Positions 24,653 through 37,839 of a DNA stretch of 64,000 bases are shown piece after piece. Each line of letters starts with the position of its first letter. Positions within the stretch are counted from its first letter, which is position 1. The notes below the pieces were generated by a model. That model was given only the letters and a program-made list of their open reading frames with translations. It did no database searches and was not told the DNA's origin. The DNA comes from Amaranthus tricolor (lineage: Eukaryota; Streptophyta; Magnoliopsida; Caryophyllales; Amaranthaceae): contig NC_080051.1 of NCBI RefSeq assembly GCF_026212465.1, positions 21,819,082 to 21,883,081 on the forward strand. The letters run 5' to 3'. The position numbers were made by a program, and so were the translations under genes.

Positions 24653-25152
24653 CTGTAAGCTCACAAGAACTCGTTTTTCTTAATAAAATCCACTAAATGC
24701 ATATGAAAAACAATCACTATAAACCCATCAAAAATCAGTTCAAGTCAGCTCATATCAATTGAAATTTGTAATCAACTGATAGATAGATGTATATGCTATG
24801 ATGTGACAATTCGTCACATAATCACCCAATGAACCCACTCATGTGGACCCACCAACATGGCACCCATGGGCTCAAACCCACAAACCCATTGACTTGCATA
24901 CAAAACATGATGAGTTTCACTCTTTTTCAAAACCAAACGGTATTAAGAGGATTACACATCAAGCATTATATACAAGTCTATAATTCACTATTTTAGTGAT
25001 TTGAGATCTTCACATGTGAAATAGTTTCAACAGTATACTTTCAAATTTAATTACCTTGATGCCAGGCTTCACTTTGACTTCCGCTTGTGAGGGGTGGGGT
25101 TTTGGGTAGGATGTACGCACTACGCAACCTTACACTTCGTGAAAATAATAGA

Positions 25153-26160
<1,008 letters not shown>

Positions 26161-26236
26161 TGAAAGATGATCAATGGTTCAAGGTTCCTGTCATCCCTGG
26201 TGCACTTTTTGTTAATCTTGGTGATTTTTTGGAGAG
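26161..26236 (+). pseudogene. 2OGD exon 3, distal fragment
   Basis: Plus strand, starting in the hAT target duplication TGAAAGAT. It encodes KDDQWFKVPVIPGALFVNLGDFLE, the block that follows the HxD motif in 2OGDs, and ends at a GAGAG|GTAAAT donor at 26236. It is the continuation of the exon cut at 1525. The donor phase does not fit the terminal exon at 43605 perfectly, so the two may come from different paralogues or the donor has changed. Confidence 0.8.
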
Positions 26237-26476
26237 GTAAATCATTAATCACTCCTACCATGCATGCTTTTAAACATCAATACTCGTTAGTTGGTTTGCA
26301 TTTTAAGATCAACGATCTGATTGAAGAAATTTGAGAGGAAGTTTGAATAAATTTGTTTTCTCTTTGGTAGTTAGTGGGGTGGGTTTTATGCTGAGCATTT
26401 CCATGAAATTCTATTTTTTCTAAAGAAAAATTTGGAGTGAAATAATTTTCTTTTAATAGCCCAAGTGTTACGTACT
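26237..26476. other. 2OGD intron 3 sequence
   Basis: Starts at the donor of the exon fragment; no other feature visible. The last part (26412-26476) is repeated in inverse at 59942-60000. Confidence 0.4.
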
Positions 26477-27583
26477 TCGAAAATTTGAAAAAAATGAGAT
26501 TATTTATCTACTTAATTCCAAATATAAGATTGGGGAAAACTTATGTCCCAAAATAAGCTTCCGTACATTCAATCTTAGCTTCGGGTAGAGTCGCTTTTAG
26601 TAACAGCGAAAGTGAAAAAAAAAAAAAAAATTAAAAGCCCAAAGTCGCTGTTAGTAACAGTGACCTAAAAAAAAAAATTAAAAGCCCAAAGTCGCTGTTA
26701 CTAACAGCGACTAAAAAAAAAATTTTATTTTTTTTATAATTTAAGTCGCTGTTAGTAGTAATAAAAAAAAAAGAGTATGGGTTTCTTTTTTTTCTATCCG
26801 AATCTGACACTTAGACTTGTGGCCATGGCCAATTATGGTTGTTGAATCTTTGTAACAATTACATACACCGATACCTCTACCAATCTTCCCTTCCCCTGAC
26901 TGTACTCTGTTGATTGCTTCTAGCTCTGATAGCCACCATCCTCTCTAGCGCTCATCGCACTGCCTTGCCCTACATTTTCTTTATCCTTCCCGTTTTCTTT
27001 TTTTATCCTATCAACATGATTAAGGCCTTTTGGGGGGTTTTAAAGTACATTTTTTAGGAGTAGCAATGTCAATTTCCTTCTCTTTAGGTATTAAAGGTCT
27101 AAATTAAGGAGCTTCTAAGGTTCATAACTCCTACAATCTTTATTGGCTTTGAATTCTCTTATTTTATACTTACAAGTACTCTGCTTATACATCATACTGA
27201 TCAGTGTTGACAATTATCTCTTAAAGTGTCTTGTCTCTTGCTATCATTGTATTTTAGATCCAAAATACTACTCATAGTCAGGTTAAATCCAAAATTTAAT
27301 GTTAAGGTTACTACTAACAGCGACTTAAATTAAAAAAAAAAAAATTTTTTTTAGTCGCTGTTAGTAACAGCGACTTTGGCCTTTTAATTTTTTTTTTTAG
27401 GTCGCTGTTACTAACAGCGACTTTGGGCTTTTAATTTTTTTTTTTTTCACTTTCGCTGTTACTAACAGCGACTCTACCCGAAGCTAGGTTTAGGTGTACG
27501 GAAGCTTATTTTGGGACATAAGTTTTCCCCAATCTTATATTTAGAATTAAGTAGATAAATAATCTCATTTTTTTCAATCTTTC
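26477..27583. mobile_element. foldback / MULE-like element with arrays of perfect palindromes
   Basis: A 1.1-kb element flanked by direct copies of TACGTACT (26469-26476 and 27584-27591), extendable to 9 bp with one mismatch. Long terminal inverted repeats of about 250-300 bp start near GAAAATTTGAAAAAAATGAG. Each arm carries three copies of the palindrome GTCGCTGTTA-N-TAACAGCGAC, some with substitutions (for example 26644-26664, 26691-26711, 27402-27422), separated by A/T runs and TTAAAAGCCCAAA. The ~550-bp middle has no recognised ORF. The structure and 8-9 bp target duplication suggest a Mutator-like or foldback element. A reverse-complement copy is at 58836-59941. Confidence 0.65.
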
Positions 27584-27591
27584 TACGTACT

Positions 27592-28698
27592 ACTATATAA
27601 AAGTTGCGCAAGTCTTATATGAACATATCACTCTAAAACTATAAAAAATAATCGCTTATAATAAGTGATCATTTAAGATAATAAGTACACATTGGATAAT
27701 CTCAATAAAGATGTTCTCACTGTGAGATCATCTCATTTGAATATCAACAAGTCTTGCAAGCAATCGTCTCATATTAAGCCCAATAGGTCAACTATATATA
27801 ATTAATCATTTTAATGTTTGTATTGATCATTTTAATTTTTAACGTTGAAATTGAATACTTTAAAAAAATTGATTTTTTTAAGGTTATAAACTTATAGGTA
27901 GAAATTAATCACTTTAATGTCAAAATTGATCACTTTTAGATCAACATTGAAATTTTTTTTATTGATTGCTTTTAAACAAGGTTTTTTGGATCGAGATTTT
28001 GCGTAGGATCGTTGAGGAAGTAGGATCGAAATCGTTAGAATTGGATCGTGGAATCGTGTGATCTTACAAATATGCATTAATATGCTTTAGATAACTAATT
28101 ATCAAATATATTTGTTTATTTTTAAAGTTTTAAAGTGTAAATAAAAACTCATTTGACTTGAATTATTAGGTTTGAAATTTAAATAAAAATACTTTTAATA
28201 ATAATTTTAAATTACGAATAAAAAAAACTTGAATTTGGGCTAGCCTATTAATACCCACCTCATAATAAGGTGGTGAGGCAATCTTTTGTGAGGTTTTGCG
28301 AAGTAATATATTGACTATAGTTTTTAAATAACAAAAACTAATATTGTTATGCTTAACTTGTGCAAATAAACAATGTCATACATTCATAAATAAGTTACAT
28401 AGATGTGTAATTCACATGTTTCTAAGAGTTTTCAGATAAGTCATACTTCTATATGAACAACTCTAATAATATAAAATAATTATAATTTTTATATGTCTTG
28501 CATGGCACATACATATAAGTAGTAGTTAGAGATGAAAAAAATAAAATTATTTGAGTTTCCATCAAATATGGGTATGAATTATTGTGTAACGGGTAGATAT
28601 GCGTATGAATTTGGTGAGTAGTGAGTGGATATGGGTATAAAAAGTTTAACTTGCCATGGGTAATGGATAAGTGGTGGGTATGAAATCTTACCGGCTTC
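27592..28698. other. repeat-derived DNA without genes
   Basis: No coding region recognised. It contains an ATCGTTGAGGAAG/GGATCG-rich stretch (27985-28065) and a GGGTATG-rich stretch (28560-28690). Part (to about 28230) recurs in inverse at 58172-58827. Confidence 0.4.
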
Positions 28699-29093
28699 TA
28701 CAGGTGTTCATTCGGGTCATCGGGTCGGTTTCCGACGGGAGTAATTCGGCTCGGTTGGTTTTCGAATCGGTAAATTTTCGGTTGTATACAACAACGGGTC
28801 ATACTCGGGTCAGATCAGTTAGTTACGGGTCGGTTTAACAACGGTTGTTCGCATTATCGGGTTCAAACCGGTTTGTTATCGGTTGAAATTCGAGTCGCGT
28901 GTCAATCGAGCTCGGGTTGTCATCGGTCTTACATTAGTTCGGTTTTTTCGGGCACAAATCGGGTTCGAGCTTTATTTTTCGAGTAGTTATCGGTTACGGA
29001 CAACTGTTGATCGGGTCAATATCGAAATAAGTTAATAGTCGGGTTTTTAATTGATGTATGCTCATTTTATGGCAGATCAATTTATTTCAATTA

Positions 29094-29212
<119 letters not shown>

Positions 29213-30247
29213 CTATTATTTAATAATGCATCATGTTGCTACTTTTGATAATTGATTGAATATTAAAACTCGATTTGTTTGAATGAATAAGAATAATCTA
29301 AACTATCTCATAGGCTATTAGTTACGTACTTAGACTTATTAGCTTTATTGAGTACTCTAAAGGCTAAACTAATAGTCTCTCCAATTCAGAGTAATTATCT
29401 CGATTTCTTTTTAGGCTTGTAATTAACTTATTAGAAATTTAGAATATATTACTAGAGGGAGAATTTATGCAAATTCCAAATGAGACATTTGTTTTTAATT
29501 AGAGGGAGTATAAGCTATTAGAATATACATTACTCTATTACACTAATAATCGATTGTATTTCTAAGTTTGATAATTAAAACTTATTATATATAATAAAGT
29601 GAATTAGATTAATCAAGTAATCATAACCATTTTATATGATATCATGTATTTATACTTATCAGTGACCTTGAATACTTTAAAATAATAAATCTATTACACT
29701 AATAATTGATCGTATTTAATTTAAAGCTTAATAATGTTCGGAACTAGACCTATTGGAGTGAATGAAACTAATACAAACTATCTTATAGAGTTATAGAGTT
29801 ATAGTTACAGACTATCATTGACAGTTAACTCAATGTTATTACTGATCTTAGGGCTGGCAAAAGCTGACCCAACCTGCTAACCTGATCTGAAACTGATCCA
29901 AAATTAGCGGGTTTGGGTTTAGATTTTTGACCCAATTAATTAAATGGGTCAACCCAACTTGATCTGTTTATTAAATGGGTTAGGTTAAGGTTGAATATTT
30001 AAACCCGAAAAAAACCTGTTTAACCCATTTATTAAATTGGTCAATCAGGTCAGGTCGACCAATATTTTAACCCATTTATTAACCCATTGAAAATTTTGTA
30101 AATTCAGTTTTATTACTACTCATCCTAACTTACTCTAATGTAAAGATCAGTTAACAAGGGATTTCTTATTTCTAATTCTCAAAATACTACATTTTTGGAG
30201 TACTTTCCAAAAAAAAACATTGTTGTAGAGATTAGTGAAAGCACAAT

Positions 30248-30298
30248 ATCCCACATCGGTCAAGAAAAAAGTGCAAGGTAATGCTATGCATATAAATA
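30248..30298 (+). promoter_or_regulatory. snRNA-type promoter (USE + TATA) of U5 copy 2
   Basis: ATCCCACATCG at 30248-30258 and TATAAATA at 30291-30298, same 32-bp spacing as copy 1. One base between the boxes differs (GTGCAAGG instead of GAGCAAGG). Confidence 0.85.
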
Positions 30299-30325
30299 AC
30301 AAAACCTGCTTCTCTTTATTCTCAC

Positions 30326-30441
30326 GCTACCATGCAGTGAGCACAAAGCGAACTATTCTTTCGCCTTTTACTAAAGAATACCATGTGCTCGCTTCATTAA
30401 GTGGCATACGTTTATTTCTGGAGGAAGCCTTTATAGGTTAT
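30326..30441 (+). ncRNA. U5 spliceosomal snRNA gene, copy 2
   Basis: Loop I CGCCTTTTACTAAAG (30362-30376), both stem-I helices and the Sm-like ATTTCTGG are the same as in copy 1. The 3' hairpin has one change (AGGTT for AGGCT), turning a G-C pair into G-U. Only 440 bp separate it from the SIRE 5' LTR, downstream in the same orientation. Confidence 0.85.
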
Positions 30442-30883
30442 TAATAATCGATCGTAATTCAAAGTTTATTTATTGTAATTTGATCTATTATAGTAAATGA
30501 AACTAGTACCCCATCTTTTTTGTTACTTTGAATTAAATAGCCTAAATTATACAATTTGATCAAATTCAATAATAAAAATATTTAATATTTGATATAAAAT
30601 ATTTATATACTCAAATAAATTATTTTAGATAACTAATTGTCCAATTTGATGAATATATTACTCAATTGATACATTACTTATTCTAAGTCGTTCATCTTTG
30701 TATATAGACGTGTGAGATCTTACTAATTGTCCAATTTTTGTAATGTGCTTATTAGTTTATAATTGATTTTAATATCATGGGGAATCTTATTTATTTATAT
30801 ATAATCTTGTTTACAATGTTTCAATATTAGAAATTAGTTTTCAAATATTCAAAAAATCATAATTAGAAAATTGAAATTGGACC

Positions 30884-32179
30884 TGTTGGCCTCTTAAGGT
30901 TTTGATGATGACTTTACTTTTAAATAAACAAACATATTTTAGAGATTGTTTTGTAGGTATATATCCGATTTAATGTGAATCGTTGATGAATCCTATGACT
31001 TGATTCGTGAAAGAAGTACATGTCTCAAATATCCAAGAAGTTGGGAAATTGCTCTTGAAGACAGTTTACTGTTCCTAGAGTTGAAGTTCTGACGAATGTT
31101 GTAGATGGAGACAGTGTGTTGTTCCTCACGATACAGGTCCGAAGAAGACATTGACTGGAAGATTACGAAAATTATATTTTCTGTTTTTGGTTAATGTAAA
31201 AGGTTAAAATTTAATTAGTTGCTTAATTAAATTTATTTATTAATTGGCAAAATATTTTTTAATTCGCCTAAAAACATGGAGAAGATCAATTCCTTGTTTA
31301 TCTCCTATAAACTCGGATATCAAAGGGACTTGTTCTACACTTTGAATTTGTCTCCTACAATTTAGGATCTTCCTTAAACCATGATGTTTTTAACCGTACA
31401 TGTGTACAGCAGTTACATTCCACTTCTAAACTTCAACTAACTTCCCGTTTTCTTTGGGAGCAAGTAAGTTTGTGGAAGTCGTGGGATATGTGCATTTCGT
31501 GGAGAACATGGGCTGAGTGCACTGTCTGCTGTTCCTCCTTATAAAAGAGGGAAATTACGGTTCAGTATGTATGGATGGTTAAATAAAAAATGTTGCATTG
31601 AGAGAGTCCATCTAAGGGAGAATTAATTGAGAAAAATATTCTAAGTTTTAAATGCCAATTAATTTATAATATTTTTCTTAAGCAACTATTTATTTTTGAT
31701 CTTAATGAGAATTGGCCTTGTAAAGGGTAATTGAGTGTTTTGTTGTAATTAGACTTATGGGAAGTCTAAGGGAATAGAGAATAGAATCGAGAAAAGAGAA
31801 AGAGAAGGAGAGAAGAGAAGAGAAGAGAAGAGAAGAGAAGTAGGCCTAAGTAGAGAAGCTTTGAGTAAAGCGTTTAGAGAATTGAGAAGCTTCAAGTGAA
31901 GCAAAACATTGTTTTGTGTAATTGTAACTAATTGCCTAAACATAGTGAGAATTTTGAAATCCCGGGGGGTCGTGGTTTTTCCTTTTGATTAGGCCCAAAA
32001 GGTTTCCACGTAAAATTCTTGTCTCCTTTTATTATTCTTCGTTTCGTTTTTTAAAGGTTTAAGTTTTGTTCTTTACTCGATATAATTCCGCAAAAAGTTG
32101 AGCAAAAAATTCTTAAACTAACAACACAACAATTCACCCCCCCTCTTGTTGCATTCGATCATCCATTAGTATTTCTACA
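30884..32179 (+). repeat. 5' LTR of the SIRE-type element
   Basis: Starts TGTTGGCCTC and ends TTTCTACA. A TATA box, TATAAAAG, lies at about 31550-31557. An (AGAGA)n tract lies at about 31805-31839. Short ORFs in it are spurious. Confidence 0.92.
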
Positions 32180-32181
32180 AT

Positions 32182-32193
32182 TGGTATCAGAGC
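32182..32193 (+). promoter_or_regulatory. primer binding site (initiator tRNA-Met type)
   Basis: TGGTATCAGAGC, 2 bp after the LTR end, is complementary to the 3' end of plant initiator tRNA-Met, the standard primer of Ty1/copia elements. Confidence 0.93.
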
Positions 32194-32248
32194 CCTGTTC
32201 CTCATTTAATCAGGAAACCCTGAGAGCAGTATCCTGTTCCCTGGAAAG

Positions 32249-34063
32249 ATGTTGAAGATGAACGAGCGCATGGAAGAGGGGTACTCCACACAAAGGCCAC
32301 CCATGTTCGATGGGAAATTCTATACTTACTGGAAAAATAGAATGGAAATCTTCATAAAGGCTGAAAACTACCAAGTATGGAGAGTTATCGAAATTGGAGA
32401 CTTTGAGGTGACGACCATCAATTCCAATAACGAAGTAATTCCAAAGCCAATCACGGAATATGAAAAGGAAGATTTTCAAAAGATGGAGATGAACGCCCTT
32501 GCTATCAAGTTACTTCACTGTGGGCTTGGTCCAAATGAGCACAATCGAATTATGGGTTGCAAAACCGCAAAGCAGATTTGGGACCTGCTCGAAGTTACCC
32601 ATGAAGGTACAAGTGAAGTAAAAAGATCCAAGATTGACTTGCTTATGTCGAAGTATGAAAGATTCGTCATGGAACCTAGGGAAAGCATTCAAGAAATGTT
32701 CACTAGGTTCACAAATATTACGAATGAGTTAGTCTCTCTTGGAAGAATTATTCCCGTTGATGAACAAGTAAGAAAAGTGCTTAGGAGTCTTCCTCAAGAC
32801 GAACGCTGGAGAGCAAAGGTTACAGCCATCCAGGAGTCCAAAGATTTCACCAAGTTCAATTTGGAAGAGCTGGCTGGTTCCCTAATGACCCATGAATTGC
32901 ATTTGGGAACAGCTGACAGTTCCCGAAACAAAGGACTGGCTCTAGCAGCTGATGATAGCGATGAATCAGAAACTGGTGAAGAGGAAGCAGCACTGTTGGC
33001 TCGAAAATTCAAAAAATTCTTCAGGAACAGAAGGTATGGTAATCAAAGGAATAACAAAGAGAAGGGAACACCGAACTTGAAGACAAACTTTGAATGCCAT
33101 AAGTGTGGAAGCACTGAACACTTCATCAAGGATTGCCCTCAATGGAAAAATGAGAAGGGCAAGGGAAAAGCAAGAGAAGTTGGAAGACTATATAAGAAGG
33201 GAAACTTCAAAACAGATTTTAGAAAAGCAATGATAGCAGCTTGGGGAGATACGGAGAGCGAGGCTGAGACAGAAGCTACAATGGAAGAGGAAACAGCAAA
33301 CCTATGTCTCATGGCATCTCATGAAGATTCTAAAGAAAAAGAGGTAACGTCTTCTGGTCCATCCCCTAAATATCAGTTCAACATAAGTAAGAATAAATTA
33401 ATCAAATTACTGTTAGAGACACAAGACAAACTAGATGAAAAAGCAGCTAAGTGTCTCCAGTTAGAGAAAGATCTTAACTTAAGTAAAGATCATATCTCAT
33501 ATCTTAATTCCTTTAGAATCGATGTGCAAAGTAGATTTTTTGATTTATTAGATAAGAATATCATTTTAAAAGAACAGTTGGAAAAATTAAAACAGGAATT
33601 TGACACTCTTAATATTGAATTAAATCAAAGCAAATTGTTAGGATTAAAATCGGTTGAAAATGATAAAATCACTCATGAGTTTAGCACGAAAGTCCAAGAA
33701 TTGAAATTAAAATTAGAATTAAGTGATAAGGAAAATAAATTCCTAAAAGATCAAATTAACTTAAGAGGAAAAGGGAAAATCAAAGAAATTCCCAAATGGA
33801 TTCTTAATGCTAAAGCCAAGAGTAAAGAAGGACTAGGCTTTATTAAGAATGATAAAAAGAAAAAGGTATACGTAGATCTCCCTAGTAATAAAATCTGTTC
33901 CTTTTGTGGTAGAAGTGGACACCTAAAACACCAATGTATAAAAAGGGAACAGCATATCAAAGCAAATAAAAATTATGTCGAAAACATATGGATTGAGAAA
34001 CATGATTCAAATGTAATCGACAGGGAACCCAAGGCTAACTGGGTTCCTGCACCTAACCATTAG
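32249..34063 (+). CDS. gag: SIRE-type Gag polyprotein
   Basis: A 604-residue ORF starting 55 bp after the PBS. The first ~200 residues resemble the copia-type gag domain (FDGKFYTYWKNRMEIF, KQIWDLLEVTHEG). A CCHC zinc knuckle CHKCGSTEHFIKDC lies at residues 283-296. Residues ~380-500 are a Leu/Lys/Glu-rich predicted coiled coil. A second knuckle, CSFCGRSGHLKHQC, lies at 550-563. The large size and second knuckle fit SIRE lineages. The ORF is undamaged and ends at a UAG (34061-34063) in the same frame as pol, so a Gag-Pol fusion needs readthrough or removal of the stop. Confidence 0.92.
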   Translation: MLKMNERMEEGYSTQRPPMFDGKFYTYWKNRMEIFIKAENYQVWRVIEIGDFEVTTINSNNEVIPKPITEYEKEDFQKMEMNALAIKLLHCGLGPNEHNRIMGCKTAKQIWDLLEVTHEGTSEVKRSKIDLLMSKYERFVMEPRESIQEMFTRFTNITNELVSLGRIIPVDEQVRKVLRSLPQDERWRAKVTAIQESKDFTKFNLEELAGSLMTHELHLGTADSSRNKGLALAADDSDESETGEEEAALLARKFKKFFRNRRYGNQRNNKEKGTPNLKTNFECHKCGSTEHFIKDCPQWKNEKGKGKAREVGRLYKKGNFKTDFRKAMIAAWGDTESEAETEATMEEETANLCLMASHEDSKEKEVTSSGPSPKYQFNISKNKLIKLLLETQDKLDEKAAKCLQLEKDLNLSKDHISYLNSFRIDVQSRFFDLLDKNIILKEQLEKLKQEFDTLNIELNQSKLLGLKSVENDKITHEFSTKVQELKLKLELSDKENKFLKDQINLRGKGKIKEIPKWILNAKAKSKEGLGFIKNDKKKKVYVDLPSNKICSFCGRSGHLKHQCIKREQHIKANKNYVENIWIEKHDSNVIDREPKANWVPAPNH

Positions 34064-34069
34064 TTTGCT

Positions 34070-37000
34070 TTGCAGGATCAAGTGAGGGGGAACAACTCAT
34101 GGTATCTCGACAGTGGGTGTTCCAAGCACATGACGGGTGACAAATCAAAATTTCTCTCACTTGAAGCCTATGATGGGGGAACAGTAACCTTCGGTGACAA
34201 CATGAAGGGTGAGATAATCGCCAAAGGAAAGGTTGGAAGGTCTAGTTCCCATGCCATTGATAATGTATTTTTAGTCGAGAATTTAAAACACAATTTGTTA
34301 AGTATTTCTCAATTTTGTGACAAAGGTAACTCTGTTAAGTTTACTTCTGAAAAATGTATAATTTCTAGGAACAGCACAGGAGACCCTGTGCTGGAGGGAA
34401 TCAGAAAAGGGAACACCTATGTTGTGGACCTGGACACTGTTCCCAGAAACAGTCTAACGTGTTTAAGTGTTATTGAAGAAGACCCACTTCTTTGGCACAA
34501 GCGTCTAGGTCATGCTAGCTATTCATTGATTAACACTTTAAGATCAAAAGACCTAGTAAGAGGATTACCTGCAATAAAATTTCTTAAAAATGAAGTTTGT
34601 GATCCTTGTGCTAAAGGGAAACAAGTGAGGTCATCCTTTAAATCTAAAAACGTTGTGACTACCACTAGACCATTAGAATTAATTCATATGGATTTATGTG
34701 GACCAATGAGAACACAAAGCCGTAGTGGCAAAAAGTATGTATTTGTTGTTGTTGATGATTATAGTAGATTCACGTGGACCTTATTTTTGGCAAGCAAAGA
34801 TGAAGCTTTTGATGAGTTTGTTTCCTTTGCTAATAAAACACAAAAATCTACTAATAATCAAATCGTTCACATTAGGTCTGATCATGGAAAAGAGTTTGAA
34901 AATTCAAACTTCATGAATTATTGCAATGAACATGGCATAAATCACAATTTTTCCGCACCTAGAACACCACAACAAAATGGTGTGGTAGAAAGGAAAAATA
35001 GGACCTTAGAAGAAATGGCAAGGACCATGTTGATTGCTAGTGGTCTACCTAGGAATTTTTGGGCAGAAGCCGTTAATACTGCATGCTATATATTGAATCG
35101 TGTTCTTATAAGACCAATCACTTCAAAGACACCTTATGAATTGCTCAAAGGTGTTAAACCAAATATTTCCTATTTTCGTATATTTGGATGCAAATGTTTT
35201 GTACATGTGAATGGAAAACGAAACATAGGTAAATTTGATGAAAGAAGTGATGAGGCAGTATTTCTAGGTTATTCATCACAAAGCAAAGCTTACAGAGTTT
35301 ACAATAAGAGAACAATGTGTGTAGAGGAGTCTGTTCACATAATCTTTGATGAAACTAACTTTTCAACAAGTGAACAGGAAACAAGTAATATTAAAATAGG
35401 TCTTGCAAACTTGGAAGATGATGATGAAGGAATTAAAGTGCAAGATCATGGAACAGCGAGTGAACAGTCGATGCAAGAAGAGGCAGAAGAAACTGATCAA
35501 ATCCAGGAACTGCCAGTACAACAGGATCAGCAGACTGTTCCCAATCCAGCTGTTCCCACAGATGAACAGAATGATCCAGCAGATGAACAGAATGTCAATC
35601 AAGTTGCTGAACAAGAACATGCTACTGTTCCTTCAAGAGAATTTGTGCCTAAACCTTGGAAATATCAAAGATATCATCCTCTTGACTCAATTGTAAGTGA
35701 TATAAATAAGGGAACACAAACTAGATCTCAATTGAGAAACTTTTGTGCACACTTTGCGTTCCTTTCATCACTTGAACCTAAAAATCACGAGGAAGCTTTG
35801 AAGGATTCCGATTGGATAGTTGCCATGCAAGATGAATTAAATGAGTTTGAAAGAAATAAAGTATGGCACTTGGAACCCAAACCGAAAAACAAGAAAGTTA
35901 TTGGTTTGAAATGGGTATTTCGGAACAAGCTTGATGAGCATGGAATAATTGTTAGAAATAAAGCTAGACTCGTGGTTAAAGGTTATAATCAACAAGAAGG
36001 TATTGATTACACTGAGACTTTTGCTCCAGTAGCAAGGTTAGAGGCTATCCGAATCTTAATTTCTTTTGCTGCATTTATGAATTTTAAATTATATCAAATG
36101 GATGTGAAATGTGCTTTTTTGAATGGTTATCTTGATGAAGAAGTTTTTGTGGAACAACCCCCAGGTTTTGAAAATACCTCTTGTCCTAATCATGTCTACA
36201 AGCTTGACAAAGCCCTATATGGCTTGAAGCAAGCTCCTAGACAATGGTACGAAAGACTTTCAAAGTTTTTGATTCAAAATAACTTTGTAAGAGGAAAAAT
36301 CGACAAAACCTTGTTCTTTAAGAATAAAGGTTCTAATATTTTAGTTGTTCAAATTTATGTTGATGATATTATTTTTGGTGCTACTAATGATCTGTTATGT
36401 AAAGAATTTGCTAACCTTATGGGTACAGAATTTGAAATGAGCATGATGGGAGAATTAAATTTCTTTCTTGGTTTGCAAATTAAACAAACTGAAAATGGTA
36501 TTTTTATTCATCAACAAAAATACATTAAAGAACTTCTTAAGAAATATGGACTAAATAATGCAAAAACCAATCATACACCTATGGCTACCAATGTTAGACT
36601 AGATGAAGACCGAAATGGAACTAACATAGATCAAACAATGTATAGAGGCATGATAGGTTCTTTATTGTATCTAACTGCAAGTAGACCTGATATTTCTTTT
36701 AGTGTTGGTTTATGTGCTAGATTTCAATCAAGTCCTAAAGAATCACATCTCACGGCAGTAAAGAGAATTTTGAGATATTTGAAGGGAACAGACGACTTGT
36801 CCCTATTTTATCCTAAAAGTGATGTTTATGATTTAAAACGTTTTAGTGATGCAGATTATGCAGGTGATCTTGTTAATAGAAAAAGTACATCAGGTATGGT
36901 ACAATATCTTGGCTCATGTTTAGTTTCATGGAGTTCCAAGAAACAAAACACAGTTGCATTATCCACTGCAGAAGCTGAATACGTAGCAGCAGCAGCCTGC

Positions 37001-37300
37001 TGTTCCCAAATGCTTTGGATAAAACAGCAACTTAGAGATTTTGGTATTAAAGTAGAATGCATTCCTATTTATTGTGATAATACTAGTGCCATATGTATAT
37101 CTAAAGATCCAGTGCATCATTCACGTGTTAAACATATACATATTAGACATCATTTTCTTAAGGATAATGTGGAACACAAAAACATTGTATTAAAGCATGT
37201 TAACACTAATGAACAAGTTGCAGATATTCTGACCAAACCACTTCCTAGGGAACAATATGAAAAAATGAGATTGGAACTTGGTATGATCAAGCTCCACTAA
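34070..37300 (+). CDS. pol: SIRE-type Pol polyprotein (protease, integrase, RT, RNase H)
   Basis: A ~1,076-residue open frame, in phase with gag; the listed start is a TTG just after the gag stop, so it is probably made as a Gag-Pol fusion. Protease DSG at residues 14-16. The HHCC zinc domain (WHKRLGH...CDPCAKGK) precedes the integrase triad D208-D271-E307, which has the canonical 35-residue D-E spacing. The RT core includes [25 protein letters not shown] and YVDD at 763-766. RNase H shows DADYAGD, STAEAEY and YCDN. No frameshift or stop, so the enzyme set looks potentially active. Confidence 0.93.
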   Translation: MQDQVRGNNSWYLDSGCSKHMTGDKSKFLSLEAYDGGTVTFGDNMKGEIIAKGKVGRSSSHAIDNVFLVENLKHNLLSISQFCDKGNSVKFTSEKCIISRNSTGDPVLEGIRKGNTYVVDLDTVPRNSLTCLSVIEEDPLLWHKRLGHASYSLINTLRSKDLVRGLPAIKFLKNEVCDPCAKGKQVRSSFKSKNVVTTTRPLELIHMDLCGPMRTQSRSGKKYVFVVVDDYSRFTWTLFLASKDEAFDEFVSFANKTQKSTNNQIVHIRSDHGKEFENSNFMNYCNEHGINHNFSAPRTPQQNGVVERKNRTLEEMARTMLIASGLPRNFWAEAVNTACYILNRVLIRPITSKTPYELLKGVKPNISYFRIFGCKCFVHVNGKRNIGKFDERSDEAVFLGYSSQSKAYRVYNKRTMCVEESVHIIFDETNFSTSEQETSNIKIGLANLEDDDEGIKVQDHGTASEQSMQEEAEETDQIQELPVQQDQQTVPNPAVPTDEQNDPADEQNVNQVAEQEHATVPSREFVPKPWKYQRYHPLDSIVSDINKGTQTRSQLRNFCAHFAFLSSLEPKNHEEALKDSDWIVAMQDELNEFERNKVWHLEPKPKNKKVIGLKWVFRNKLDEHGIIVRNKARLVVKGYNQQEGIDYTETFAPVARLEAIRILISFAAFMNFKLYQMDVKCAFLNGYLDEEVFVEQPPGFENTSCPNHVYKLDKALYGLKQAPRQWYERLSKFLIQNNFVRGKIDKTLFFKNKGSNILVVQIYVDDIIFGATNDLLCKEFANLMGTEFEMSMMGELNFFLGLQIKQTENGIFIHQQKYIKELLKKYGLNNAKTNHTPMATNVRLDEDRNGTNIDQTMYRGMIGSLLYLTASRPDISFSVGLCARFQSSPKESHLTAVKRILRYLKGTDDLSLFYPKSDVYDLKRFSDADYAGDLVNRKSTSGMVQYLGSCLVSWSSKKQNTVALSTAEAEYVAAAACCSQMLWIKQQLRDFGIKVECIPIYCDNTSAICISKDPVHHSRVKHIHIRHHFLKDNVEHKNIVLKHVNTNEQVADILTKPLPREQYEKMRLELGMIKLH

Positions 37301-37839
37301 AGTTAGTTGCATATATTTCCCATTGAAGCATCATGAAAATGAAGAGGTCAGGAATCAATCTCAATATCTTGATTGAAAATCAATTATTGCATGGATCAGG
37401 TAAACACATAATAAAGTTTGTACTATGAATGTTCTTACGTTTGCATGTTGTTAATTCGAACAGACCAAAGCAATATGTTCATTATTTTCTTCATAATAAT
37501 TCATAAAATCATAATTAATTTCCTTATTTCCTATTTTATATTTTATCCATATTCAATATTTTTATACGGCCAAACCGTTTGACAACTTTTGGGAAAACGG
37601 TTCCTCTTCAAGTAATGCAAAGCAATAAAGAGATGGGACTTGGAGGAGTAACCGTCACTTCAATCATTTAAAAACCCCTGCCTCACGTCACCTTCTCAAA
37701 CCTTCTCTCAAAAATCAGGCAAGAAAACTCCAAAATCCTGTATGCCCGATCAACCAAAACCACTAAGGGTAGTACTTCCACCTCCATTACTGCAGGACGC
37801 ACCACCAACACCAACTGAAACTACACAAGAATCACAAAA
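37301..37839 (+). other. spacer between pol and the third ORF
   Basis: Non-coding. It contains CATTACTGCAG|GACG near 37785-37800, which resembles a 3' splice site just upstream of the third ORF and could serve a spliced subgenomic mRNA; this is inference. Confidence 0.4.

Larger units (their letters stand above)
3725..25152. repeat. left arm of giant inverted repeat
   Basis: Reverse-complement counterpart of 48111-55914. Landmarks in mirror order: 2OGD exon 2 (3831 / 55805), Stowaway MITE (3895 / 55744), hAT-type MITE (4600 / 55036), telomere-like repeat (7275 / 52360), LTR end (24027 / 49237), 2OGD exon 3 (24652 / 48610) and the arm end GAAAATAATA (25152 / 48111). The left arm is 21.4 kb against 7.8 kb on the right; the difference is almost exactly six extra 2,263-bp array units. 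Outside the array the arms are nearly identical by eye, with scattered SNPs and short indels. Confidence 0.9.

Noticed and set aside
31755..31943. 62-residue ORF in both SIRE LTRs
   Set aside because: It lies on the minus strand of the LTR across the (AGAGA)n tract; low-complexity artefact.
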